NCBI GenBank assembly: GCA_023634235.1
Contig: JAMKCF010000006.1
Span: 10,693,751 to 10,757,750 of the forward strand
Direction: 5' to 3'
DNA length: 64,000 nucleotides
Source: Pisaster brevispinus
Taxonomy: Eukaryota > Echinodermata > Asteroidea > Forcipulatida > Asteriidae
How positions within the stretch are numbered: the first letter of the stretch is position 1; each line of letters starts with the position of its first letter. Below the pieces are notes generated by a model that was not told the origin of the DNA, made no database searches, and saw only the letters and a list, made by a program, of their open reading frames with translations. The position numbers and the translations under genes were made by a program. Below, in pieces: positions 1-12,489 of this stretch.

Positions 1-535
1 CAGAAAAAGGAATTTTAAATGTTTGAAATTTGCTTAACCCGAAGCACTACAGTGTCCCAGGCCAATATGACATACCTTTACATGTAGTTTTAACACTTTC
101 TTTAACTAACCACCTTCTGTGTACTTTATACAGACAGCAATATTGGAACAAATGAAATTTTGACTTTTTGCAGTTGAAATTTACATACAGTGAATCAGTG
201 ATGCGGCACAAATAAGAGCCTGCGGATTTCACATTTTATGTACACATGTAACACAGACACTTGTGTCCATGTTTATGCAATCTATAATCATTCATTGTTT
301 GTCATGTTTGTAGGCCTCATACAGTATTTACAGAAGAGATCTGATCATTTTGTTACAGATCCTTACATGTAGTTCATAAAATGTAGCCATTTTCAAAGAT
401 CTATATTCCAGCTTCTGTATAAAACTTGAGGGTTTGCTTCCGTACTGTACCCTAGTAAGACCTACAGGTTTGAATAACAGTTAGACAAATCAATAAAAGC
501 AGAGAGAATACAAATGTACACTGTAACATAAGTTA

Positions 536-860
536 CATGACTGCGGGCCCAAGGCCAGTGATTTTAGCATTGGGCCAGTAAACTCATCCAGCGATCTTGC
601 ATTTTTGTGTGATTGTTGACTTTCAGTCTCGTAAATATTTTCAAATTCTGTAGGGTATTGTCTTTAAAAATACTTAGATTCATAATGTAAAGAGAATATT
701 TTTGTAGTGCTTGTTATTAAAACATTTCAAATGATAAAGTGTGTAGGTTTTTGTTGTTGTCTCATTTCAATTTGTGTCTTATAAAACAAATTTTGGCCTA
801 GTAAAATTGTTTAGCTACAAAGCCTGCAGTCTGGTGGATTTTCCCCCAAATTTGAGCTGT
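536..860 (+). repeat. Dispersed repeat, CTGGACCA family copy
   Basis: It shares the order GGCCAGTGATTTTAGC, GTTGACTTTCAGTCT, TTCAAATTCTGTAGGGTATTG and a TCTGGTGGATTTTCCCCC end with copies near 18030 and 49890, and in reverse near 15235 and 43380. Confidence 0.55.
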
Positions 861-2300
861 GCTGGTTTCACTTGAGGACACCAAACTTGGGGGAAGATCA
901 TAGGCACATTTTGAAAATTTGTGTCCAACCAATCCTTTGTTGGAATTGTGAAACCTTTTATTGCCCATGTGCAGGAACAATATCCAGATCAGGTAAAGCT
1001 GAAGAAGGAACAAAAGATAATTTTTAGGGTTTAAGTATGCCCTTTTTGGCAAAATGACAGTGCACACTTCATGTCCTCAACTTCATGGAATGACCCAAGA
1101 ATTTGGCAAAATAAGATTGAGTAATGAGTTAATAGTGTTACATGTATAAAATAAGTAACTATGTGTACATGTATTGCAAATTATTCTCAAGGACTGAATA
1201 ATCTCTATAGGGACGCCATTTTTTAACAAAGAAGTTTATTTCGTTGATAATCTTACCATGTAAACTTGACCCAAATAGTTTTCAAGGCTTTTAGGGGTCA
1301 ATATAACTTAACGTGAGGTGTACGTGCACCCCATGCAAATAAATGTTATTTTGAGCTTGTTTCCCACACTCAAAAGATTTCTATAGCCAGAATTTCTTTC
1401 AAATTTTTGGGTTGGTTGCTGTTTAGAAATGGAGGGGGGGGGGGCTGTTAAGTGTTATTATCCGAGGTTCATAGAAAATCTCACAATTGACTCATGACTG
1501 AGTAAAGATGTGGAGTTTTTAGTTTTGCAGCTCATGATTGCACTTTTGTGTTAAATGAAAGGTTGTTCTGTGTCGGTACGCCCGAGTATGCTCCAGGCTA
1601 AAAGTTAAAAAGTGCTTTTGGACTTTTTTCTGAGTACTTGTTGGGGCTTACATGTACATGTAAGTTAGTAGGTACATGTATAAGAAGTTTTACTGGACCA
1701 GAAATACATCGTGTACGTAAACAAAACCTAATAATAGTTCTTTCTTTTTGGAACAACATACATTACTGTACATCTTTTTTTTAGGTAGAGGTTCGGACCT
1801 GAAAGCTGAAGTACTGATAGGCTTTAGTAAATATAAAAAAATATGTTTTTGGAAAAACTTAACATTAATGGGCTTGTTTTGCTATGAGGTTGGTCCAGTG
1901 CTGAAATTACTGGGTCGGACTAGTCCTGCCAGTGGCTTTAACACGTTGACTGCCGCCTACGAGTATATTCGTAGTAACAGGTTTAACGGATTCTGCCACT
2001 ATGAGTATACTCGTAGAGAATGAAAGGTTTTTGTATTGTTAATTGAATACACTGGCATCACTGAGAACGCAACAAATACGCTTCTGGCAGTTGTGAGGAC
2101 ATACATCCTTAGAATTTGTATTTCAAATTATTTTTTTGGAGTGTTTTTGCTGTTGGTATGCGCGCATGCGCACCACACTTGGCAAATGGGAACGCCCTAC
2201 AAATCTATGACCAGCAGTCAACGTGTAAAGAGACCTGCTTGTACTAAAACGCATGCTGAAACATTGGTGCGGAGATATTTTCAGGGAGAGTATAGGGCAA

Positions 2301-2400
2301 CCTTTGGTAGTTACTCCAAAAATGAATGACCATAAAAATTGACTTGGTAAGAAGCACTGCAGCTGTTGATTATGTATAACATTTTGAGAACAATTCATCC
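2301..2400 (+). repeat. Partial copy of the GGTAGGGT MITE family
   Basis: It carries TACTCCAAAAATGAATGACC and GAAGCACTGCAGCTGTTGAT, the core shared with copies at 17392, 44842 and 54013. The rest of the element is missing. Confidence 0.55.
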
Positions 2401-3989
2401 TAAGGAATGTGGTTTTTATAGAAAGGGATTAAAAAAACTGTCAATCATTCCATTGTATCAACCAGGTAGGCCTATGTAATTTCAGTGTTACTTGCATTTT
2501 TCTCCAAATCACACAGTTGTACACACACATACAATATGTACAGTCATTTTCTTTCAATATTATAAGTTGATTCTCAGCACAAAACCTGAGCCAAACTTGA
2601 TAAACACATGAAATGAAAATAACTTGCAATCAAAACATCATTAACACTATTTTGGAAGAGTCTGCTAGTTGTAAGTTATTGAAATGGTTCTGTTGTCATT
2701 TGTTGTTGAATAATTATAACATTAATGTTAAAATTGTTTCCATTAATCCTAACCATGCTAAATGCAACAATATGCACCAAATGGTAATAGTTGTTGTAAT
2801 CTTGCATTTGGCAGTCAACGCAGATGTCATTCTTTGACTGAATTCGTTGCATTTAGCAGTGAAGTGACTTCATAGGTTTGGGTGCTTCTATTGTATCTGA
2901 ACAACTTATATTAGGTATTTCAAAATATTTTTTTATGGGAAAAGTATTGAAAAGTATGATGTAATATTAGGTAAGAATCATAATTAAATCATATTCAAAA
3001 GACTGTATAATAACAGTTAAACATTTAAATAACAGTTACAAGTCACCACTACACTTATGTGCATACTGTTGCATTTAGCAGGGCAAACACCCTTGCTCAT
3101 TCCTTTCACAAACAGCATGCCTGCACATTGCAACAATAGATCCCTTGTTGCATTTTGTTGCATTTGGCCTGGTTCTCATTTCAACTGTGTTGCATTCTGT
3201 TGTATTTGGCAGGGTATGTACAATGTAGAGAGACCCTAATGGGGGTAAGGGTTAATGTACATGTATTTATTACATTTCCCAAACCCAAACAGTTAAAACT
3301 GTTCCATTGGGGCCCTTAATACATTTACTTTGTGCAATTTGCTTTTATGTGATAAATTCACTTCAAACAACCAATAACAAACGCTGTCTGAGATAAGCTT
3401 GGGGGTATTGTACAACTATGTGCCAGGACGACTTTGAAAACAGGGTAAAGAAATTAAATAAAATGCTGAGTGCTTAAAAAAAAAGTGCAACAGTGTGCTG
3501 AACTTGGTTTAAATGATGTACCTGCATTGAATGTATAAACTAGCGTGTAACATCCACATCATCAGGTACATTACTAACTAGCATTACGTCATCAACAGAC
3601 AGTCTCTTGATTATCGATCAATGATCCAATGATTATAATTAAATAGGACTTATCATTCGCCGAAGGTCAGTAGAACTGTAGGTGTTGTTGGGATCCAGAT
3701 GACACAGTTGTAAGCTGTTTCATGTTTGTATAATGTACAGGTGTGTACAAAAGAAGAGACAAAAAGGTTACAGTAAAATATGACAAGATACTCCACTGGC
3801 ATTCTCTCTGTGGAATGTTAAGCGATCCACGTTAGTTTGAACTCTACAATCTTGGTGCATAACATGTAGAAGGTAGGATTTTTGAAGTGCCTCTGCCTTT
3901 GTTAAATAACAAGCTTGTCATGTTTACACTTAACATTATCATATTAATCTGTGACAGCTATTGGAACTGTGTAGGTTAATACATGTACT

Positions 3990-4665
3990 ATGTAATTCAA
4001 TTTTGTACTAAGTTTGTGTTATTTGTATTTTAAAAATACAATGTTTTAAAAACAGATTATTCCTAAGTTGGCAGTTGCCAATTCTGATACTTATGATAAC
4101 AGAATCCATCACATGTTGAGTGTAGCTAGTGAAAGTGTTTTAGCAGGGTCATGGCTACATGTACCTCCAAAGGTTTTGGAGAAAGCAGCAAAAGTTTTGG
4201 TGCATCTTGATACACCTTACATGTAGTGGTTTGGCCTGTACATTGACATGGTTGATTTTTTACGTGCCTTGGCATATATCCTAAGTGGCTCATTGTACTC
4301 CTAAAATTACAGCTTTACATGTACATATCACAGTATCACTACAGGAACCAAGTTTACAAACTTACAACAAAAACCACCCTAAGCATTGACAATAGGTATG
4401 CTGTACATGTAAGTGTAATCGTAAAAAGGCAGGCTGACTCAGTCACAATGGCGTCTTGAATTGCCATGAGATTAACCCCCTTTTAGTACAACAATGCACC
4501 AATACATCATCATCATTTTCATCAACTCTAAAGTCCTGAATACAGAAAGTTTATAGTACTTGTGTCAGGAACCACAATGTAAACATTTATTTCATGTAGG
4601 CCTACTTATGAACTTGAAGCAATTTTAAGAAAAAATTGTAAGCTGTGATGTTGATTGTCACGGCT
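3990..4665 (+). repeat. Segmental duplication, copy 1
   Basis: About 670 bp that recurs in the same orientation at 5247-5896 with small differences. Examples are ACAGATTATTCCTAAGTTG, GTGTTTTAGCAGGGTCATGG and ATGAGATTAACCCCCTTTTA. Neither copy encodes a protein I recognise. Confidence 0.85.
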
Positions 4666-5246
4666 GTGCGAAGGTACAATCGTTTTTTTGCATGTGGCAT
4701 TTGATGTTTTAAAACCCTTTCATTACATCAGACAGCTAGTACAATTTTCACAATTTAACATTTTCTAACAATGTACATTGAAACTGAAACACATTGTACA
4801 TATATGTACAGTGTACAGTATGGGGTGTGGGCAGCCCAGTACGGCACATATCCTTTGACACATTTTAAGCTCCAAACCTCGATATCATTGTTCTCCCTTT
4901 TAACAAATGCCAGTTACACACATAAGGACCAGTCAGAATTCTCTCCAAGTGGTCTGGCTGGCTAGTTAAGTGTTGAAAAGCATCCCTATTTCATTTGAAA
5001 TATTGACTAGTGAAAGAGCTACCCGACTTGTAAAATAGCAAGCTATCTTGTCTTGCTGTCCAGTTACTGCGTGTATGTACTAAAAAAGTTAAGGGCAAAC
5101 CCTGTAATTTACACACACAGGTTGGATTGACTATGTGAATGTGAAAGGTTCTACCAACTGGTACTACCATAAATGTTTTTGAATTAAAAATTTAACAGGG
5201 GAGTGATTCAACTGCACTGGAGGTCTAGTAACTCTGGTTAATACTA

Positions 5247-5896
5247 ATTAATTCAATTTTGTACTAAGTTTGTGTTATTTGTATTTTAAAAATAAAAATG
5301 TTTAAAAACAGATTATTCCTAAGTTGCCAGTTACCAATACGGATAGATGATAACATAATTCATCACATGTTGAGTGTAGCTAGTTGAAAGTGTTTTAGCA
5401 GGGTCATGGCTACCTCCCATGGTTCTGGATAAAGCAGCAAAAGTTTTGGTGCATCTTGATACACCTTACATGTAGTGGTGGGCCTGTACATGTACATTGA
5501 CATGATTGATTTTTTAGGTGCCTTGGCATGTATCCCAAGTGGCTCACTGTACTCCTAAAATTACAGTATTACATAAAACTGTACATGTAGGTATCACTAC
5601 AGGAACCAAGTTTACAAACTTATTACAACAAAAACCACCCAAACCATGACAATAGGTGTGCTGTAATGGTAAAAAGGCAGGCTGACTCGGTCACAATGGC
5701 ATCTTGAATTGCCATGAGATTAACCCCCTTTTAGTACAACAATGCACCGATCTCATCATTTTCATCAAACCCTCTAAAGTTCTGAACACAGAAAGTTTGT
5801 AGTACTTGTGTCAGGAACCACATTGTAAACATTTATTTCATGTACTTTTGAAGCAATTTTAAGACAAAATTGTAAGCTGTGATGTTGATTGTCACA
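5247..5896 (+). repeat. Segmental duplication, copy 2
   Basis: Direct repeat of 3990-4665, about 1.25 kb downstream, with small indels and substitutions that point to a fairly old event. Confidence 0.85.
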
Positions 5897-5992
5897 CCTT
5901 ACAATGTAGTGGTGTGGCCTGTACATTGACATGATTGATTTTTACGTGCCTTGGCAATATCCCAAGTGGCTCATTCTACTCTTAAAATTACA
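5896..5992 (+). repeat. Segmental duplication, third partial copy
   Basis: About 95 bp matching the block at about 4211-4310 (CACCTTAC..GTAGTGGT..GGCCTGTACATTGACATG..AAAATTACAG), directly attached to the end of copy 2. Confidence 0.75.
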
Positions 5993-8900
5993 GGATTTAA
6001 CTTAAAAGTCAATACCTTTTGCAAAATATTACTACACAACTTTATTATGGTATCCTGCTAAACTGGACTCATTAGAGCAGATAGTAGACTACATTTGTAC
6101 ATGTAAAAAAATACATAGTACATACATGTACTTTTTTCAAAGACTAGCCAACAGTTAGCTTGTCATTATTTTCACTGGTCCGTCAGCTTTTTCACTCATG
6201 TTTCTTATTTTTAAATTATAGGGATGCTTTTTAACATTGAACTAGCCAACTGGACCATTTGAACTGAATTTTAACTGGTCCTCGGTTGTTTTTACTTGCA
6301 TTCTCTCTCTCTCACTCTGTCTCTACTGTTGTTATAACATGTACATGTACATGTACAATGTAAACTGTGTCAAAGGGTGGAACAAGAGTCAAAGCCAAAG
6401 GCCAAACAGACCTTGGCCATCCTATTTAAATTGGACCACCCTGGGAGAACATTAGAGCAGCCTGTGGCCATAGCTTGGATTGCTCAAGTGAACTACATGT
6501 ACACATGTACACATGTATCTCAAAAGAAATAATGCCATGACTTTATTATTCATGCTTTGTATTTTTATCGAAACTATACAGTTCACTTAAACATAAAACA
6601 AAAAAGATTTTTAATTTACTTATATCATTTAAAAAAAAATTAACAAACAAAAATAGGGGGAGGGGGCTATTGAACAACGTGTTTGCTAATTAACAAGTTT
6701 TGTTTAACAGGGCAGGAAGCCCATGGTAACTTTTGGATTATATGGAATGTTCCATAGATTTTATCCATGGAGGGCTCTGTTAAAATTGCAACAATAAACT
6801 TACACCAAAGAAAAAAGAAGCCAAACCACACTGTTTTGCACAATGTCATGCTATCATGATGGTTGAACAAATAGTTTGTTATCAATCCACACAGTTCAAA
6901 ATAATCTCTGTGAGATGTGAGAATACCTGAAAAATGAACCTTGACCCTTCAGGAGTTGAACATTCGGGGTCTGTCAGTATCAATAGAGGATGAGTAAACG
7001 TACTTGTCGTTGCCAGTCCCTCAGCGATGTGCTGAAAACCTGTCTGCTTCTAGCTGTGACGCCAAGAATACACGCTGGGTAGAATTGTTGGGATAGTTCT
7101 TGACAAAGGTCGTTAAGTTTCTGTATTATAACTTTGCAGGAGGTCATGATGGTGTTGTGACAAATTTCTTTAAAAAATTGTTTTGATTTTGAATGAGGAA
7201 GGTCAGGTGAGGAAAGGCTAGCACCTGTTTTTAGGAGTCATCTTTTATCATTTTCATGAACTGTTGGTACATGTTCCAATTTCTAACCTGGGTGTACACT
7301 GGGTGGTCAATATCATACACTCAGATCCATTTGATTTTTGGAACCTGATTTTTGCAACACCCCAAAATTTAATTAGGAGTCCTGATAGGGATAATTAAAG
7401 GATGCTTTGCAGTGTCTTTTCAAAAATAATCTTTCCCAACCTGCTTGTTCAAACAAGGCAAGGTGGTGTCATGGTGGATGAGGCTGGTGTTCACATCATG
7501 GAGGACCTCCATGTTCACATGGAGTCACCCACAATGTCTTGAAAGGATTTTTAGAACTCAATAAAATAGGGCTTTTCCATGTCACTCGGCTTCACCTTAT
7601 GAATTGGGGTAGTCCAGATTTCACCTGATTATATTCTGTGACAATTCACGCATATTCATCCATTATTTGTATACCTTGGAGAGTGTACAGCCATCTGATT
7701 GGTCAAAGACTGGCCATGTGGGAGTGTTCTAACAATAACGTGTGGTTGTACATTACATGTACATTTGAATCATAATTACCATAGTACATATAAAAAGTGT
7801 AAGAATAACTTGTGAACTAGTTTTGGATACATGTATACCCTTTTCATCATATCAGAGGGTGATTAAAAAAAGTGTATACGTTGCAACTTAACAGCTAACA
7901 TGAAATGTTGGATTTTATATTTTCTTTCATTGAGCTGTCGGGGCAAATCTGGGTTCTGTGACTCGTGGAAACATGTGATGTCTCCGGTTTAGTGGTCTAT
8001 TATATGTACACAGAAGATGGGAACTTGCTACAAACAAATTTACTTCCAATGTGCAGAAGACTGTGTGAGGATTGTAAACAGTCTGTGTTTGTTTGAACCG
8101 GAAAAACGTGGAACATCTAGACGTTATGGAATAGGATGATGTTCAACCAACTCGTCCAACCTGCTTCAATCTGGTTTTCACTCCTGACCCATATATTTTC
8201 TTCATCATTTTTTTTGTTACAATTTTGTTTTGCTCCAAACTTATCGGCTAACACCTGCTCAGCTTGTTGTTTACATGTACTTCAACTTGATTTTAGGCTC
8301 TCCACCTTCTTGGTTTTCAAGCGTCCAATGTATAAAAGCTCAAAAGACCTCCCATGACAAAGATAACACCCGCCCGGTGTTAATCCTGAGCATTATGATT
8401 TATATGCATAATTCGACTCGGATCATGGTTAATAGCTGCTTGAAATCCCTGAAGCTACATAAACAAAAAATGTGTACAACTTTGGAAAAAGTGCCCTGGA
8501 AATCTGTCTTTGTGATAAAAGAACATTTTGACGAGGTAAACAAGCATTTTTCAGTGTAAAAGCGAGTAATGTAGTTGGTGTCAACTGGAACAATGAGCAG
8601 TTCACTGACTCTGCATTTTGACAATGAGACATCATGTACGCGTACATTTGTAGCCGGCTAATGCATTTCTTGGCACCTTTCCCAAAAACTTTTCTTTAAG
8701 GGCACTACAATGGATGTAATGTTAAATTTACATTGTACATTACGTGTACATGTGTACACGTAATGTAGGTCAAGTAGCCGACATAAAACTTATGGGCTAA
8801 AATGATGTTTCACTTACTGTTTCAAGTCTAACAGGACCAGTACAACTTGATTTCACAAGAGGTTGCTACTGATTTTGCTCCCATGGGCATTGTAAAATTC

Positions 8901-11616
8901 TGTCAGTGACTGCCTTGGAGTGAAAATTCTACCTTTTGAGCTACTTGAAGTGTGAGATGTTTTCAGGTTGATTTGAATTCACCCCCTGTCCCCCTCTCTC
9001 CCACATGTGCATATTACCAATTACTGATTGTTACCCTCTTGCAATTGAAAGTTATACTATTTTATGTAAGTGCAAATTTTATTCAAGCACCAGCAAAATC
9101 CATGGTCATTACATCTTTAATGAAATTCGCTGAATAAGAATTAAATGTACTACATACATGTATGTAGTTCAGACTACCTAGTTGGAATTAGATTAAGTAC
9201 CACCCTGGGCACAATGTCTCCCATTGAGAGAGCATACTGTACTGGAAGACTCCCAGCCCCAGAGTTGTGTTTGTGAATTTTGGTGTCTTGTTTCTTGGTA
9301 GTCTTGTTTCTTGGTAGTAGAATGTAATTTTATCCTGTACATGAGGCTGTAAGTGACCCCTTCTCTGATTACTGAAGTTTGGTTGCATAAATTAACTCAA
9401 GTTGCTTGGCCTATCATAGTAGTGCCTCTTGTGCCCATGATGCCATGGAGATACATGTATTGTTGATTTGGCAAAGGATCAGTGATTGTGAAGGACTCCA
9501 TAATGGACTAATAACACTGCATACTTGAATTGTACAGACGATGTGATTCGTTCTCTGTGGGGTATGGTGCAGAGTTGATTGGATCTAAAAGCTCGACCCT
9601 CTTTTTGGATCCCAACCCCCAGACAGTGTGTATACTGCACTTGATGTTACACACTGTTTGTATAATGTATACACGTACCAGTGTTGGAGGTCTCGACCGA
9701 TGTTTCGGTCCCGAGATTGTATTTTTCAGGTTTCTGCGATTTTGAGGTCTCAAAATGTTAAAGTGTAGGTCTTGTCTCAGTCTCGGGCACATTTCTCAAA
9801 TAGTTTAGGTCTGAGACCTTGCTGAGGCCCATCAAAATCCCAAGAATGTTTGAAGTTGCCTTTGTCATGCAATGTGGTTGCATCCATTGAGTGGCAACGT
9901 TCATGTATGTTTGACGTAGAAAACAGGCAGGTGGTATACGTAGAACTATTCAAAGGACATTATACACCGATTACAGGTTGCTCCAAACCCTCAGAGTTTA
10001 TGATTAAAATTTTAACTAAAACAAGTTTACTTTTGGAAAATTTAAACAAAATTGTACGAAGTCTTGTTAACAATAAGACATACAACTTCTTGATCATTAA
10101 ATTTGCTTTTTAATGAGCATGAAGAATTTGGAAACAATACATGTACAACAGGAAAGTTTAAAGCATACAGCCCCCGCAGTTGTATTTTCGATCGAATTGT
10201 GTCACTGAACAGGCAGGAACCATTTCAGCCTTCATCAGATTTGTGAGATGTGTTGACAAAGTAAAGTCCATATTAACAAAAAAAGTAAACTTTACTACCT
10301 AAACTTTACTTATCAACTTAAAGGACTAATAATATTACCCACCAAAAAATTTAAACCAACAGAACTGTATCAGCTCGAAGTAACGATGTAACGATGGATA
10401 AGTTTCCAGATGTGGGCCCAGGATGAGGTGTTTGCAGTAACAAGTGAATGAAATGTTTAATGAAAATACATGTAAATGTTGGGACCTTCATATATTTTTG
10501 TTTATGTTAAAGGAATCAAGTGAGTGAGGGTATGACTGAAGCTGAGGGATATTTTTTGTTTGTTTTTTGCCAAATTTTTAACAGCACATACACGTAGGTG
10601 CATTAGGCCTACAACAATGTTTTCAAATTTGTTTAATGAGGTCTTGGTCTCGGTCATGGTCATGGACTTGGTTTTGGAAGATGAGGTCTTTGTCTCTGTC
10701 TCGGACTTTGAGGTTTGACGCCAACACCCACATGAACTGTATTGTACTACACCATCCACTACGCCTAATGTACATTTGTACAGACTGTCCCGGTTAATAA
10801 ACAGGTTGTAATATAGTGTAGGGTCTGGTGTAGTACCTTCCCATTAGAAGCCTCACCCCAGTCCCAGTCACCTACAGCAGTCCATGTCATTCCTTGTACT
10901 TGTCTAGGGTGCAGGTAAACAAAAGTTTGTATCTCATTTGTTTGTTATGGAGCACTTTGTGTTTGTTATGAGGTCAAATGATGGGGTCAGGCGGGATATT
11001 TGAAGGAGATATCAGATTGTGATTTATGATGAATGATTAAGAAATGTTGATGGATTTATATCAGAATGTAGGATCATCATGGCTATGGCCCTTTTTCGAA
11101 ACCGCGGCTTGGTCTGGTGCTCCAGCATAGGCTCTGTCAGTTATTTTGGAAAAATGTGCTTGGGTACAGGGCTTCAAAGTTCAATCATGCAAATGGAGCC
11201 GAAGCTGAGGCCAATAAAGGTCAAAGTTTCATCAAGCTAAACAAAAAAGCCTGGCAATATTTGTTTGAGATGGACTATATACATTGGTTTCTGTCAGTGT
11301 TAGAAACTTGTTTACAGACAAGATGACATACATGTAAGGCAGTCCTGCTCAGAAGTGTGTGAATTCCACTGGAAGCCAAGTCAACTTCACACAAACCAAT
11401 TACCAATGCATGTTACAGGAAAGCATTGAGCCAGTTTTTCTTTTAGGATTTGTGCATTTTACAATTTAAACGTGTACACGTAAAGTTCTGTATGAATGTT
11501 AGGCAAAGATTCAGGGTCTTGTATTTCATTGCATCAGTTTTAACTCAATGAATGATGACGCGGTTGATGCTTACAGTAGTTGGTAAAATTAACAAAAATA
11601 CCAACTTGGAGTCAAA
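5993..11616. other. Non-coding stretch, upstream
   Basis: No supported exon. Repeated TACATGTA palindromes occur (for example 6339-6356). Two patches near 9680-9840 and 10636-10740 share GGTCTCGGTC-type degenerate repeats, in opposite orientation in part. The remainder is AT-rich. Confidence 0.35.
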
Positions 11617-12489
11617 AGCCCTTTTCACACGAAAAAAAACCAACCCAACATTCCTTGCGACGAATTTAACGAGCGCTGAAGTCATCCCAGATCCCACGCC
11701 TGGCTGCTTTCGCAAGCTTTCACACGACACCAAGTAAAAATGTGACCACGTTCCATGAGACGAGAGTACAGACTTAGCTGGTTACCACTGAACTATAGAT
11801 TTTTTGTTCTTAAACAGCGCTAGTACCAGTTAAATGATGACGTATGTTGCGTGTGCGTGTAAAAAATAAACCATGTAAACATTCTTCAAAATGGCTGACA
11901 CTCACGAAGATGTTGGGGAGTCCATTCATAATACTATGCCCGTAATATCCTTCAAAAAACGACCGGCAAAGACATCAACCAAAGATAAGAGTAAGAAGGC
12001 CAAGAAATAGTGGTGCTACGAGGAAACGATTGCCTTGATAAACATTATGGAGAAGGAAACCACCCAATCTAAAATGGATGGTTTGACCCAAAACGGCCAT
12101 GTTTGGCGGGAAATCGCGGACGAGGTGGCAAATGGTCGCACGGTGACCAGTGCCCGGTAACGGTGTGTAAACACACAAAGGTCGGCTCCCGAAGGTTCTT
12201 CACGCATGCGTGTTAATACTGCTTTCGCGAGGATTGTCGGTCAATAAACAATGGATCGTTTCACACGAAGGTTTGACTAGATTCCTTGCGAAAAATTACG
12301 CTAGCGTAAGATTTTGTCGGAGGTCGGGACCTACTACAAAATTTCGCAAGGTTTGCGAAAATTTCGCAAGGAATGTAGGCGATGTAAAATATTACTGTCC
12401 TTTCACACGAAGCCCAAATTGTAATTTTTTACAAAAAATTGTAAAATTTCGCAAAGAATGTTCGTTTTTTCCGTCATGTGAAAAGGGCT
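11617..12489 (+). mobile_element. Decayed DNA transposon, Harbinger-like, with terminal inverted repeats
   Basis: The ends are inverted: AGCCCTTTTCACACG at the left and a TGTGAAAAGGGCT version at the right, each flanked by AAA, a possible 3-bp target duplication. TTTCACACGA recurs inside at about 11721, 12261 and 12402. The GC-richer middle holds a broken Myb/SANT-like open frame (11891-12160). PIF/Harbinger elements carry such a DNA-binding protein beside their transposase and make 3-bp duplications. No transposase is present, so the family name is inferred. Confidence 0.6.
11891..12160 (+). pseudogene. Broken Myb/SANT-like (trihelix-type) transposon protein remnant
   Basis: From ATG a lysine-rich N-terminus (FKKRPAKTSTKDKSKKAKK) ends at TAG (12008-12010). 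The same frame then continues for 49 codons with WCYEETIALINIMEKE and HVWREIADEVANGRTVTSAR before TAA. Two spaced tryptophans, E-E-T-x-x-L-I and V-W-x-E-I-A are the pattern of Myb/SANT-like domains in transposon accessory proteins. The domain is truncated before its third helix. Confidence 0.6.

Larger units (their letters stand above)
1..3989. other. Upstream non-coding stretch
   Basis: No exon supported. It contains a copy of the dispersed CTGGACCA-type repeat (about 536-860), a fragment of the GGTAGGGT MITE family (2301-2400), and several TTGCATTT(A/G)GCAG motifs in both orientations between about 2755 and 3215. The rest is AT-rich with no clear structure. Confidence 0.4.
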
